DNA of 64,000 bases, taken from contig NZ_OZ034750.1 of the NCBI RefSeq assembly GCF_964028195.1, positions 1,588,266 to 1,652,265 on the forward strand, given 5' to 3'. The notes beneath the pieces were generated by a model. It was not told where the DNA came from and did no database searches. It was given only the letters and a program-made list of their open reading frames with translations. Source of the DNA: Wolbachia endosymbiont (group A) of Pogonocherus hispidulus. GTDB lineage: Bacteria > Pseudomonadota > Alphaproteobacteria > Rickettsiales > Anaplasmataceae. Shown here piece by piece: positions 8,698 through 18,115 of this stretch (positions within the stretch are counted from its first letter, which is position 1; each line of letters opens with the position of its first letter). The position numbers and the translations under genes were made by a program.

Positions 8698-9095
8698 TGC
8701 AACTTTGGCTACTCAAGTCAGAGCCAAGTGAATACTCATGGCAAAAAATGGAAAAGGAGCAGGTAGTTGAGTGGGATGGCGTGCGCAATTATCAAGCTCA
8801 AAATTACATGAAAATTATGAAAGTAAGCGATCTTGCGTTTTTTTATCATACAGGTAAAGAGAAAGCAATACTTGGAATCGTTGAAGTATTTAAAGAGTAT
8901 TATCATGTTAATGATCCCAAGTTCGGATTAGTGAATGTAAAGTTTTTGAAACCTTTAAATAACCAAGTAACGTTAAATAATATAAAACAAAACCCACTTT
9001 TGAAAAATATGGCTATATTAAAACAACCACGTTTATCAATTGCCCCAGTTTCGGAAATTGAATGGAATGAAATAATAAGCATGAGTGAATGTTAG
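8697..9095 (+). CDS. EVE-domain (PUA-like) protein
   Basis: 132 residues matching an EVE domain: it opens [13 protein letters not shown], then [16 protein letters not shown], and [21 protein letters not shown] domains are related to PUA and YTH folds and are thought to bind modified bases in nucleic acids. The ATG overlaps the ftsZ stop by one base and the 3' end overlaps ybeY by seven bases, so translation is probably coupled. The exact target is unknown. Confidence 0.88.
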   Translation: MQLWLLKSEPSEYSWQKMEKEQVVEWDGVRNYQAQNYMKIMKVSDLAFFYHTGKEKAILGIVEVFKEYYHVNDPKFGLVNVKFLKPLNNQVTLNNIKQNPLLKNMAILKQPRLSIAPVSEIEWNEIISMSEC

Positions 9096-9541
9096 AAGTA
9101 AATATTCTTGACAAGAAATGGTGCAGCATTATAGAAAATCCTAAAAATTTTGTATTAGGTGTCATCAATGCTTCTCTAAAAGAATTAAAAATAGACCACT
9201 ATAAACCAAATATATCAATAGCTCTGGCTGATGATGACTTGCTACATCAACTTAATTTAAAATTTAGAGAAATGGATAAGCCAACTAACGTACTATCATT
9301 TCCGTATGAACAATTGTCTAATGAGTGCGATTTAGGAGACATAGCAATTTCAATAGACACAATAAAAAGAGAATCGCATGAGTATTGTATACCCATTCTT
9401 GCTCACATTGCACACATGTTAGTGCATGGATTACTGCATTTACTTGGTTATGATCACAAAAAAAAAGATGAAGAAATTATAATGCAAAATCTAGAAAGAG
9501 AGATTTTAGCTTCGCTTGGCTACAATATGTGCGCGATTTAA
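9089..9541 (+). CDS. ybeY: Endoribonuclease YbeY (16S rRNA maturation)
   Basis: 150 residues with the zinc-binding H3 motif [11 protein letters not shown] near residue 113 and the conserved [12 protein letters not shown] region. YbeY acts in the cytoplasm in 16S rRNA 3' end maturation and ribosome quality control. It is the last gene of the ftsZ-EVE-ybeY string, overlapping its neighbour by seven bases. Length and motif order are typical. Confidence 0.93.
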   Translation: MLEVNILDKKWCSIIENPKNFVLGVINASLKELKIDHYKPNISIALADDDLLHQLNLKFREMDKPTNVLSFPYEQLSNECDLGDIAISIDTIKRESHEYCIPILAHIAHMLVHGLLHLLGYDHKKKDEEIIMQNLEREILASLGYNMCAI

Positions 9542-9627
9542 AAGGAATTTAATAAAAATATAGTAGATGATAATAAAATATGTTATCTACAAAGGGTTTT
9601 AGCTATAAACAATAAAAGGTAAGTGAT

Positions 9628-10416
9628 ATGGTTCAGTTTTCTTTGCCAAAGAATTCTAAAATTAATCAAAAGGGCAAAATTTATCCTATTCCTGCTAGAG
9701 CAAAAAACATCAGAAGATTTCAAATTTACCGTTGGTCTGCTGATGACGAGAAAAACCCTAGAATAGACACATTTTTTATTGATATGGATAGTTGTGGCCC
9801 TATGGTACTTGATGCATTAATAAAAATAAAGGATGAAATAGATTCGACTTTAACTTTCAGACGTTCTTGTAGAGAAGGCATATGTGGATCTTGTGCCATG
9901 AATATTGACGGAACCAATACTCTTGCATGTACTAGATCTATAAACGATATAAAAGGTGACGTAAAAATATATCCATTACCTCACATGTATGTGATAAAGG
10001 ACCTAGTCTCAGACTTGAGCCAATTTTATGAGCAATACAAATCAATTAAACCTTGGTTACAAGCAGATAAGCCTGCCCTACCAAATAAAGAATACTCTCA
10101 ATCTCCTGAAGATAGAAAAAAATTAGATGGCTTGTCCGACTGTATATTATGTGCTTGCTGTTCGACTGGTTGCCCAAGCTACTGGTGGAATAGTGATAAA
10201 TTTTTAGGACCAGCAATACTATTACAAGCCTACAGATGGATTGCTGACAGCCGTGATAATAAGACAGGTGAAAGACTTGATGTTTTAAACGACCCATTCA
10301 AGTTGTATCGTTGTCATACAATAATGAATTGCACAAAAACTTGTCCTAAAGGACTTAATCCAGCAAGAACAATAGCGAAAGTAAAACAGCTCATGGTAGA
10401 GAGAGAAGGAGTTTAA
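9628..10416 (+). CDS. sdhB: Succinate dehydrogenase iron-sulfur subunit
   Basis: 262 residues of complex II. The N-terminal 2Fe-2S domain has [15 protein letters not shown] and a later Cys. The C-terminal domain has [12 protein letters not shown] and [17 protein letters not shown] for the 4Fe-4S and 3Fe-4S clusters. It carries electrons from SdhA flavin to quinone at the inner membrane. The start at 9628 has AAAAGGTAAGTG just upstream. No sdhA, sdhC or sdhD lies beside it, so the complex is encoded at separate loci. It converges on the PAS-domain gene with only three bases between them. Confidence 0.97.
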   Translation: MVQFSLPKNSKINQKGKIYPIPARAKNIRRFQIYRWSADDEKNPRIDTFFIDMDSCGPMVLDALIKIKDEIDSTLTFRRSCREGICGSCAMNIDGTNTLACTRSINDIKGDVKIYPLPHMYVIKDLVSDLSQFYEQYKSIKPWLQADKPALPNKEYSQSPEDRKKLDGLSDCILCACCSTGCPSYWWNSDKFLGPAILLQAYRWIADSRDNKTGERLDVLNDPFKLYRCHTIMNCTKTCPKGLNPARTIAKVKQLMVEREGV

Positions 10417-10419
10417 GTA

Positions 10420-11556
10420 TCATCTTTTGCATTCTTCGTAAGAAAACAGCAAACCTTCCGAAGCGTAGGGTATTGTTAATACCCTGAACGCTTTTCCATT
10501 CGTGAAATGCATCGTATCATCATACGATTCAAATAATTTTTTGAATAACTCATGTCTTTGGTTACTAATAGTTTGAAAATCCTCTTTTTCTAAAAGCTTT
10601 TTAGATTCGAAGAGGTAAAGCATAACTTCATGATAAGTTGGGTAAGATGCCAAAAATTTTGGGTCAAATTGAAAGGTTTTTATGAAAGCATTATTATAAA
10701 ATTTTAGCTTTTGATTCTTACTATATATTACTATAGCAACCGGTAACCTCTCAAGCAAATTTTCCTGTGTAGCTAAATAACTGTTTAATTCAGTGTGTAA
10801 TTTTTCTGCACCACTAATATCTTTTCCATATATTACTATGCCACCAGAACCTTGTATTGGAATTTTGACAAAATTGAAAACCCTAGGTTCGTTCTTGTAA
10901 GTTATGACATGTCTTACTGGTTTTGTGCTATGAGCGCTACCGGTAATAGCAAATTTCTTAGAGCCATCTACATATTTATCATAAAACAAGTTATAAAATT
11001 CCACCTTTCTACTCTTGTTATATCTTAGTATTGGAAATGGCAAAGAGTTGAAAACGTTTTTATAGCTCTCCACTTCCTGCGTAAGCTTACTATTTTCTAA
11101 CTCAAGTCCGTTAGCTTTTATCTTACAGTCTGAAACATTCCTTATCCATAACAGCACACCTATCACATTGTTAGAATCATCTATTATGCTTCTACCGTAA
11201 CATATGCAATAAACCTCACTGTCTTTTGACTTTAAATCTAGAGTAAAAGATTTATTTATTTCCTTTGCCTCAACAAAATTTTTAATTAAGCTTTCTGATT
11301 GCTCAAAAAAATTCACAAACTCATTAAACGAGTAAAAAACAGTATTAAGCAAAATTAGTAAGTTGGGAGAGAACTTTTCTATACGTTTTTTTGCATCCCA
11401 AATATAAAACCCATCATTCACAGTATCAATTAAATTATTTATGATAACATTTTGATGTTGTAAGTTCTTAATCTTATTACTAATTTTTAATTTAGAATAA
11501 GAGAGAAAGAATAATATTAGAATCAATATTAAAACCACTTCATACAAAAAAAACAT
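10420..11556 (-). CDS. Membrane-anchored PAS-domain sensor lacking a kinase domain
   Basis: 378 residues. One N-terminal membrane helix (about 3-22) is followed by three PAS-like repeats at roughly 40-150, 165-255 and 265-370. It ends YASEGLLFSYEECKR. In many alphaproteobacterial sensor kinases the phrase G-G-L-L-F-x-Y-E-D-V-T-D-R marks a PAS end and is followed by HisKA and HATPase domains. Here the protein stops exactly there, and sdhB ends three bases away. I infer a truncated former histidine kinase that may survive as a sensor or dominant-negative partner, or may be decaying. No kinase H-box or N-box is visible. Confidence 0.7.
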   Translation of the reverse strand: MFFLYEVVLILILILFFLSYSKLKISNKIKNLQHQNVIINNLIDTVNDGFYIWDAKKRIEKFSPNLLILLNTVFYSFNEFVNFFEQSESLIKNFVEAKEINKSFTLDLKSKDSEVYCICYGRSIIDDSNNVIGVLLWIRNVSDCKIKANGLELENSKLTQEVESYKNVFNSLPFPILRYNKSRKVEFYNLFYDKYVDGSKKFAITGSAHSTKPVRHVITYKNEPRVFNFVKIPIQGSGGIVIYGKDISGAEKLHTELNSYLATQENLLERLPVAIVIYSKNQKLKFYNNAFIKTFQFDPKFLASYPTYHEVMLYLFESKKLLEKEDFQTISNQRHELFKKLFESYDDTMHFTNGKAFRVLTIPYASEGLLFSYEECKR

Positions 11557-11598
11557 AGCACTTCTAAAACAGATGTAAAAATTTGTAACCGCTCAGAG

Positions 11599-12378
11599 TT
11601 ATGCTGAAGAGTTATATAAGTAAAGATTACCTAACATTTGAAAGCCCAATCTCTTATAAAGGTTTACAGAAGGTTTCATACAATGTGCTACTATATATTT
11701 GCATTCAAGCTGTTTAGCTATCTTTATTCTTTCTAAAACCATTTGGGTACCTATTCCACGATTTCTGTATATTGGTAAAACTCCATCACTATAAAAACCA
11801 GCTACACTGTCTTGAACATAAAGACCGCATGTCCCAATAATTTCACTATTTAGTGTTACAAGAAAAAATCTTAATCTTGAGTTTTTATCATCATAATTTG
11901 ATAATCCGCGAAAAAATGTGCTGACAATTCCAACGCCATGATAAAAAATTTTAGAAGTGTGTAAATCTAACTGTTCTAAGAGGTCGCTACCATTTACAGC
12001 ATTTAACCTCAAGTTTGGAATAACATCAGCAGGTAAAAAGTAATTTTTCATATTAAGTAAAGCTTTTTTTGGTGTGCTAACGTGTTTTATTTCACACTTT
12101 TCTAAAATATCTCTTATTTTCATATGTGAATTTATTACCCATGTTGCTTCTATATCTCTTGTTCTGAGATAATCTAGAGTTTTTTGTATAGAAAGCTCGG
12201 TACATTGATCTCCACAGAACACAAAATTAAATAATGACTCCCTGGTACCATTTATTGTAAATGTAACGTTATCAAATTCATCGTGTACTTCCCACTCAGA
12301 TAAATTCGCTGTGTACAGTATATAATCCTTTAAATTTTGAACAATTAAGCTTGAATAATAAATTTTTTTATCCTGCAT
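11599..12378 (-). CDS. GNAT-family N-acetyltransferase
   Basis: 259 residues. The C-terminal half has the acetyl-CoA-binding motif A, YRNRGIGTQMVLERI, and motif B, NLYKRLGFQMLG. The N-terminal ~130 residues are less conserved and probably form a second GNAT-like or substrate domain. The acceptor substrate is unknown. The start overlaps the end of pgpA by 11 bases, so it belongs to the gpsA-pgpA-GNAT operon. Confidence 0.82.
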   Translation of the reverse strand: MQDKKIYYSSLIVQNLKDYILYTANLSEWEVHDEFDNVTFTINGTRESLFNFVFCGDQCTELSIQKTLDYLRTRDIEATWVINSHMKIRDILEKCEIKHVSTPKKALLNMKNYFLPADVIPNLRLNAVNGSDLLEQLDLHTSKIFYHGVGIVSTFFRGLSNYDDKNSRLRFFLVTLNSEIIGTCGLYVQDSVAGFYSDGVLPIYRNRGIGTQMVLERIKIAKQLECKYIVAHCMKPSVNLYKRLGFQMLGNLYLYNSSA

Positions 12379-12850
12379 ACATCAACAATAAACAATAAAA
12401 GGCTCCTATAAGAACACAGGCTAAAATTGCAGCTATAATGTCATCTAGCATAATACCTAAAGGACCTTTGGTATTTTTATCGATCAAATTTATAGGCCAC
12501 GTTTTTATTATATCAAAAAACCTAAAAGAAAAAAAGCACAACAACAATGAAGAGCAATTCATCTCTTGGCTTAACAATATCGAAACTAAAAGTATTGTCA
12601 GCAATTGACCAACTACTTCGTCAATTACTACCTCTTTTGGATCACATGAAGTCTTGTAGTGTTTTATATAATTGCCTATAGACCATAGTCCAATCAAAAA
12701 TAAAAAAAAAATAATTGCTACACCTAAAATTCTGTCACTTAGTATTACAGGAACAATTGGATAAGAAGCTAAGCTGCCTACGGTACCTGGCATTTTTTTT
12801 ACTGTGCCAGACAGCCACCATGTTGATGTCAATTTATATAAAAATTTCAC
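12368..12850 (-). CDS. pgpA: Phosphatidylglycerophosphatase A
   Basis: 160 residues. Typical PgpA features are GTVGSLASYPI near the N-terminus, VVIDEVVGQLL in the middle and the late KGPLGIMLDDIIAAI segment with acidic metal ligands, plus several membrane helices. It dephosphorylates phosphatidylglycerophosphate to phosphatidylglycerol in the inner membrane. It sits 19 bases after gpsA, which makes the glycerol-3-phosphate used in the same pathway, and overlaps the GNAT gene. Confidence 0.92.
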   Translation of the reverse strand: MKFLYKLTSTWWLSGTVKKMPGTVGSLASYPIVPVILSDRILGVAIIFFLFLIGLWSIGNYIKHYKTSCDPKEVVIDEVVGQLLTILLVSILLSQEMNCSSLLLCFFSFRFFDIIKTWPINLIDKNTKGPLGIMLDDIIAAILACVLIGAFYCLLLMYAG

Positions 12851-12869
12851 AATACACCAAAGTACAAAA

Positions 12870-13853
12870 CTAATTTACAAGAACAGAAATAGTATCCTCT
12901 ATAGAGGTGCTTTCATACAATAATCTATAGACCGCTTCACATATAGGCATTTTTATCTTTAGCTTTCTTGCTAAATTAAATGCGGACTCAGCAGTGCTAA
13001 AACCTTCAATCACTAACTTGCCTTCTGACAAAATCTGCTGAACATTAAAGCCATTGTTACTATTACCTATTTTAAACCCAAAAGATAGGTTTCTTGAATT
13101 CAAGGATGTGCATGTCATGACTAAATCACCTAAACATGAAGGCCCGAGCAAAGTATCCATATTGATATTGTTGTTACCAATTTTTGCTAAGTACAAAGTT
13201 TTAATTTCATTCATACTTTTTGTAATCAACGCTGCATGAGCATTAAACCCGAGTTTTCTACCAAAAATAATTCCACATGCTATAGCAAAAACATTTTTTA
13301 ATGCTGCACAAATCTGTACTCCTATAATGTCGTTACTAAACTCCCACTTAACATTTTCTTGTTGCAGCTCCGATACTAGCTTTGAACCTAATGTGTTATT
13401 TTGGCACGCAAGAACCATTGAATAGGGCAATTTTTTTGCAACTTCTATAGCAAAACTAGGGCCTGAAAAAATAGCAATAGGATTGTTAGGTAAAACTTCG
13501 TTTACTATTTCACTAGGTAATTTTAATGTAGACTTTTCTATTCCCTTACAAGCTAAAATTATTGCTACATCTTTTTTCAGATTACAATTATGCAATTGCT
13601 GACATACCTCCCTCAGAGACTGAGTGGGAACAGCGAGGATTGTTACTGAAGCATTAATTGTGTCTTCAATAGCCAATTTTACTGACACATTATCAGAAAT
13701 TCGACAACCGGGTAGCTTGTCACTTTCTCTTTTCCCGTTGATTGATTCAAATGTAGTTTCATTGCGAGTCCACAAAACCACATCTTTCTTGCTACCTAAT
13801 GAAATTGCGATTGCTGTACCCCATGCACCAGCACCTAAAATTGATATTGCCAC
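12870..13853 (-). CDS. gpsA: Glycerol-3-phosphate dehydrogenase [NAD(P)+]
   Basis: 327 residues. The N-terminal Rossmann motif GAGAWGTA lies at residues 6-13. FSGPSFAIEVAKKLP and CAALKNVFAIACGII (catalytic Lys region) follow, then the C-terminal LGPSCLGDLVMTCTS. It reduces dihydroxyacetone phosphate to sn-glycerol-3-phosphate, the phospholipid backbone precursor. It is the first gene of the gpsA-pgpA-GNAT cluster and is transcribed divergently from ctrA. Confidence 0.96.
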   Translation of the reverse strand: MAISILGAGAWGTAIAISLGSKKDVVLWTRNETTFESINGKRESDKLPGCRISDNVSVKLAIEDTINASVTILAVPTQSLREVCQQLHNCNLKKDVAIILACKGIEKSTLKLPSEIVNEVLPNNPIAIFSGPSFAIEVAKKLPYSMVLACQNNTLGSKLVSELQQENVKWEFSNDIIGVQICAALKNVFAIACGIIFGRKLGFNAHAALITKSMNEIKTLYLAKIGNNNINMDTLLGPSCLGDLVMTCTSLNSRNLSFGFKIGNSNNGFNVQQILSEGKLVIEGFSTAESAFNLARKLKIKMPICEAVYRLLYESTSIEDTISVLVN

Positions 13854-14178
13854 ACAATATTCCTGAAAGTATTACTTATACTTTAAAATAGTAGGATAAG
13901 TAAATTAAAAATATAACACAGACATATAGAATAGTTAAATATTTATTAACCGAAGTATTCTTTTAATAATAGTAACTTTAATTCAATATTTACTAAAAAT
14001 ATTATTACTATCATGGTATATCTATTATATTTTAGATCTATTTATATAACTTTGGAACAATATATTTACTATTAATTAATAAGTGTAATTTTGATCATTT
14101 GTTAATAAAAATTTGATTTATTACTTTCCTTAGTTATATATATTACTAAAATTATAAATTATTTATGGGGTGTAAAAT
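13854..14178. other. AT-rich ctrA/gpsA divergent intergenic region
   Basis: About 325 bases without a gene between the divergent gpsA and ctrA starts. It is extremely AT-rich and contains a perfect CtrA box (13935-13949). I see no clear -35/-10 pair of consensus quality. Confidence 0.6.
13935..13949. promoter_or_regulatory. Candidate CtrA box TTAA-N7-TTAA
   Basis: TTAA, seven bases (ATATTTA), TTAA: a perfect match to the alphaproteobacterial CtrA site, about 230 bases upstream of ctrA. It fits autoregulation as known in Caulobacter. In such AT-rich DNA several matches per window are expected by chance, so this is only a candidate. Confidence 0.45.
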
Positions 14179-14949
14179 ATGCGTATATTATTAATTGAAG
14201 ATGATCAAGTAAGTGCAAAGACTGTGGTTAATGCCTTAACTTCTGATGGACACTTCTGTGACGTTGTTACTTCTGCACAAGATTATAACAATAATATGGT
14301 TTCCTCAAACGGAGATTACTATGACCTAGTTATTTTAGATATACACTTGCCCGGTGATATTGACGGATATGATATATTGTTAAGACTAAGAAGTGCAAAA
14401 ATCAAAGTTCCTGTCTTAATACTTTCATGTATATCCGCTGTCAATCACAAAGCTAAAGGGCTTGGGTATGGTGCCGATGATTACTTAACCAAGCCATTTC
14501 ATAAAAGCGAGTTATTAGCTCGAATTAAGGCCATAGTGCGTCGTACTAAAGGCCATCCTGAATCGGTGATAAAGATTGGTAATATAAATATCAATTTTGA
14601 TCACAGGGTTATTGAGGTGAAAGGTAAAACGGTTCACCTTACTAATAAAGAGTATTCTATGATAGAATTGCTAGCACTGCGTAAAGGAACAGTACTAACA
14701 AAAGAAATGTTCTTAAATCATCTTTACAATGGCTTGGATGAACCTTCAGATAACAAGATAGTTGATGTTTTTATGTGCAAATTACGTAAGAAACTTGAAA
14801 GTGCAAATGATGGAAAAAGCCACATAGAAACCGTTTGGGGCAGAGGGTATGTTTTGAAAGAGTATATTGATGATGAAGAATATTCTAATGTTAATGTAGG
14901 CGAAAGTAGTGATGGCTATCAAGCAGAACAAGTGAAGGACAACGCATGA
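14179..14949 (+). CDS. ctrA: Cell-cycle response regulator CtrA
   Basis: 256 residues. The receiver domain has acidic EDD (8-10), phospho-acceptor Asp54 in VILDIHLPG and Lys105 in DDYLTKPF. The OmpR-type winged-helix domain has LTNKEYSMIELL and ETVWGRGYVL. The helix sequence GTVLTKEMFLNHLYNGLDEP and NKIVDVFMCKLRKKL match CtrA closely. In alphaproteobacteria CtrA controls replication initiation and division genes after phosphorylation through CckA and ChpT. A polar tail of about 25 residues follows the DNA-binding domain. RBS GGGGTG lies just upstream of the ATG. Confidence 0.95.
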   Translation: MRILLIEDDQVSAKTVVNALTSDGHFCDVVTSAQDYNNNMVSSNGDYYDLVILDIHLPGDIDGYDILLRLRSAKIKVPVLILSCISAVNHKAKGLGYGADDYLTKPFHKSELLARIKAIVRRTKGHPESVIKIGNININFDHRVIEVKGKTVHLTNKEYSMIELLALRKGTVLTKEMFLNHLYNGLDEPSDNKIVDVFMCKLRKKLESANDGKSHIETVWGRGYVLKEYIDDEEYSNVNVGESSDGYQAEQVKDNA

Positions 14950-15003
14950 AATGCCTACACATTTAAATATAGCATGGCTTATATCGCACGTATCATGTGA
15001 ACA

Positions 15004-15351
15004 CCTAGGTGAAATATAAGCCGAGTTCTGTTTATGTAGCTATTTATCTGGAGTAAATGTTACCATTTACCGCATGCGATTTACCCGAGTAGATATGAGG
15101 AAAACATAAAGTCTACTTCTATTTAATCTTGCTCCTAGTGTTGGTTACTCGACTACCAATGTTGCCATTGCCATGGTGTGCTCTTACCACACCTTTTCAC
15201 CCTTACCTAAGAATACTTTAGGCGGTAATTTTCTGTAGCCCTATAACTGGAGTTACCTCCGGCGGGCGTTACCCGTCACTATTTTTCCTTGGAGCCCGGA
15301 CTTTCCTCTGCTATGTTTATCACACAACAGCAGCTACTTATTTCACCCAGG
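15004..15351 (-). ncRNA. rnpB: RNase P catalytic RNA
   Basis: On the minus strand the conserved 5' element GAGGAAAGTCCGGGCTCC (about 15290-15307) and the 3' element ACAGAACTCGGCTTA are both present. The ends pair as helix P1: CCTGGGTGAAATA at the 5' end (from 15351) against TATTTCACCTAGG at the 3' end (to 15004). The length is about 348 nt, within the bacterial type A range. The RNA processes tRNA 5' ends together with RnpA. Ends are placed from P1 pairing, so they may be off by a few bases. Confidence 0.95.
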
Positions 15352-15507
15352 AATTATACTTTAACATGAAAATCACAAAAGTAAAAGACAATTTCCTAAC
15401 AGTCTACATATTAAAAACATTCAGACAAATAGCTAAAGGTGATATTCCGGCACATCATCGCTGTCCCAAGATAAGCTTTTTTCACTTTTAGACTCCGCTT
15501 CAGTTAG

Positions 15508-17841
15508 TCAAGAGCCTGGTCCACCGCCTGAAGATGATGAGCTACTTCTTGATCGACTACTACTTTCTACTGATATACTGTTTAGCATTGTTTCAGATTG
15601 ATACATAGTTTGTATAGATATGTTATTATCACTGCTTGTTCTGCTATTGGTGATGAAAAGTTCTTCATTGCTGCTATTTGAATGCGATTCTAAATCAGCT
15701 AATTCTAACACATGAGCAGCATTATAATAACCGTGATATTTCTTAATACATTTATATGCTATGAATCCTATAATTCCAGCAATACCTATTGCTCCAATCA
15801 AAGATCCTCCTATCATTCCTGCCCTATTAGACCCTATAGCAAGTTGAGTAGGCTGTGGTGAAGAAGTAGATTGAGAAAATAAAGTTGTAGTGAACATAGG
15901 AGTTGTCAACTCCCTTGTTCTAGTACTCGGCATAGTAGACACTGTTTGTGTAGTTTTCTCTGAGTTTGTTGTTGGCGCAGTTGGCTCCACTGTTACTGTG
16001 CTTATTTGAGTCGTTGAAGGTTTACTCATCGTAGAAGTCGACGCAACAGTTGCTGCTGTAGGTTTTACAGTACTTGTTTCAGTTTCCGAAGGCACATTAG
16101 TTGACGTTGCAGTAATCGTGGTTGCTTGTGAAGTAGTAGTAGTTTTTGCTACTGTTGTTGGCTCCACTGTTACTGTGCTTGTTTGAGTCATTGACTCTGT
16201 TGAAGGTTTACTCATTGTAGAAGTAGGTGCAACGGCTTCTGTTGTTGGCTCCACTGTTACTGTACTTGTTTGAGTCGTTGACTCCGTTGAAGGTTTACTC
16301 ATCGTAGAAGTCGACGCAACAGTTGCTGCTGTAGGTTTTACAGTACTTGTTTCAGTTTCCGAAGGCACACTGGTTGACATTGTAGCAACCGTGGTCGCTT
16401 GTGAAGTAGTAGTAGTTTTTGCTACTGTTGTTGGCTTCACTGTTACTGTACTTGTTTGAGTCGTTGACTCTGTTGAAGATTTACTCATTGTAGAAGTAGG
16501 TGCAACGGTAGTTGATGCTTCTGTTGTTAATTTGGTAGTCTTTACAGTGTCGGTTTCTGTTGTGCTAGTAATTGCAGCAGTCGGCGTTTTCTTAGAAGTC
16601 ACAACCGTCTCTGTAACAGTTATAGGAGCCACGGTACTACTAGAAATGATATCAGGTGTTAATCGACCGTTAATGATATTAACAAAATCGCTGAGAGTTT
16701 TGATGCTACTTGCCGGTATTATCGTTACCTTATGAGGTTTTTTAAAGCTCTTGTGATTGAAAGTTACAATATTTTCTCCACTTATCGCAGTCACGATAAA
16801 GCCGTCTTGATTATCGTCTTTAACATACAATTGCTCTACAGGATCTTCACATTCACAAACAGTAAAGTTCGATTTTGATCCATTCTTAACAAGACTTGTT
16901 AAATGTAACGTTTGTCTATTAGGCAACCAGTCCTCTGCAAGAAAAGCAACTAGATCATCACCTTCAGTTCGCTTCACATACTGCAAAAAGCTTATTTCAT
17001 ATTCACTAGAAAAAGATGGCACTTTATTTATCTGACAATTTTTCTTACCAAGCAAACATTCATCTTCCTTTCCACTTTTTAGATCCTCAACCACTTTAGC
17101 CATATCGAACTCAAAAATATTTGTTGTTACTTCTTGATTCTCAACAATGTTTTTTCTCACTTGCGAATAAAGTATCGTATTTCCATCTAATGCCAATTGT
17201 CCTGGGCTATTAAACTTCAATAATTTTCTTTCTATGATGCCTTTTTTTCCACGCAAAGCCTTAAATTTTCCACTTCCATCTGATTTTAAATACCAAGAAA
17301 CTAAAGTTTGATCCTTTAAGTTATGAGCGATTACGATTACATCACCACTATCAACCTTCACTGCTCTTGGTTGAGAGTAACTATTGCCCACATTTGCAGG
17401 ACTACCATTATTAATATTCTTTTGTAATTTTCTTTTATCTAAATGTTCAACTGAAGGTACGTTGATTGATTGCTTGATTCCGTAAGTGTGAAAAGACAAA
17501 CCTTTAACGTATTTTTCTCCTTCTGCGTTAGTTTCTTCTTCAGGAAAGATTATTCCAACTTTATCTATTTCAGCTGAATCTTCTATTAATGTGAGAGATA
17601 ATTGATCTTTGAATTCATTTGCTACGCTGATATTTGTACCCCATTCGTATGTTTTTGATTGATATAATGGACTAATAAGTAATTTTACTTTACTGCTCCC
17701 ATTACCATTATCTTGATAGCTGAGTCCATAAGCGATTCCATTTCCTTCAATTAACCCTACGTTTGCTGGGTTAAAACCTATCGCTTCTTTAACTTCCGGT
17801 GTATTTGAGTTGATCCCGAGTAATCTTCTTAATATAGACAT
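15508..17841 (-). CDS. Mucin-like Thr/Ser-rich repeat membrane protein
   Basis: I do not recognise a named family. The 777 residues fall into four parts. A ~400-residue N-terminal region has no signal peptide and possibly a beta-propeller-like pattern (for example DDNQDGFIVTAI). A Thr/Ser/Pro/Val-rich stalk spans roughly 405-650. One membrane helix lies at about 672-695 (GMIGGSLIGAIGIAGIIGF). A ~75-residue tail is rich in Ser and ends SSSSSSGGGPGS. The stalk contains four copies of TSTMSK(P/S)ST in a repeat of about 62 residues, with one shortened copy. The layout resembles eukaryotic mucins or adhesins; a surface or host-interaction role is only an inference. Confidence 0.75.
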   Translation of the reverse strand: MSILRRLLGINSNTPEVKEAIGFNPANVGLIEGNGIAYGLSYQDNGNGSSKVKLLISPLYQSKTYEWGTNISVANEFKDQLSLTLIEDSAEIDKVGIIFPEEETNAEGEKYVKGLSFHTYGIKQSINVPSVEHLDKRKLQKNINNGSPANVGNSYSQPRAVKVDSGDVIVIAHNLKDQTLVSWYLKSDGSGKFKALRGKKGIIERKLLKFNSPGQLALDGNTILYSQVRKNIVENQEVTTNIFEFDMAKVVEDLKSGKEDECLLGKKNCQINKVPSFSSEYEISFLQYVKRTEGDDLVAFLAEDWLPNRQTLHLTSLVKNGSKSNFTVCECEDPVEQLYVKDDNQDGFIVTAISGENIVTFNHKSFKKPHKVTIIPASSIKTLSDFVNIINGRLTPDIISSSTVAPITVTETVVTSKKTPTAAITSTTETDTVKTTKLTTEASTTVAPTSTMSKSSTESTTQTSTVTVKPTTVAKTTTTSQATTVATMSTSVPSETETSTVKPTAATVASTSTMSKPSTESTTQTSTVTVEPTTEAVAPTSTMSKPSTESMTQTSTVTVEPTTVAKTTTTSQATTITATSTNVPSETETSTVKPTAATVASTSTMSKPSTTQISTVTVEPTAPTTNSEKTTQTVSTMPSTRTRELTTPMFTTTLFSQSTSSPQPTQLAIGSNRAGMIGGSLIGAIGIAGIIGFIAYKCIKKYHGYYNAAHVLELADLESHSNSSNEELFITNSRTSSDNNISIQTMYQSETMLNSISVESSSRSRSSSSSSGGGPGS
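15970..16505. repeat. Intragenic tandem repeats in the mucin-like gene
   Basis: The plus strand shows TTTACTCAT(C/T)GTAGAAGT at about 16021, 16207, 16291 and 16480. Full units are about 186 bp; the unit between 16207 and 16291 is shortened to about 85 bp. Copies are nearly identical at DNA level, so recombination or slippage between them is likely and copy number may vary between strains. Confidence 0.85.
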
Positions 17842-17962
17842 AATTTTATTTAAAATATTAATAAAATGCTATTATGATTACCCCTGGTGTTAATGTCAAT
17901 GAAAATTTTAACTAAAATTAAAAAATTAATACCTTTATAATCTGCAAAGCGAAATATGAGAA

Positions 17963-18073
17963 ATGAGTAGCAGTAAAGAATTCGCAAACTGGGTGGATAA
18001 GCAATACCACTCCATAGATAGTATGATACTGCAAAACGCTATTTCTCAAAAAACCAACAATTGCAATTATTAG
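17963..18073 (+). other. Possible 36-codon ORF or gene remnant
   Basis: A short open frame runs from an ATG at 17963 to a stop at 18071-18073 just upstream of nuoE. It begins MSSSKEFANWVDKQY. I recognise no family. Its codon use looks gene-like, but there is no clear ribosome-binding site. It may be a remnant of a longer gene or chance. Confidence 0.25.
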
Positions 18074-18115
18074 CCCTTCAGATATAATCTGTTGAAATTT
18101 ACACGAGTCTCACGA

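Noticed and set aside
15970..16505. Regularly spaced repeats that might suggest a CRISPR array
   Set aside because: They lie inside an open frame as Thr/Ser-rich protein repeats; units are long and there are no unique spacers or cas genes. The intergenic palindromes are also too irregular for CRISPR.
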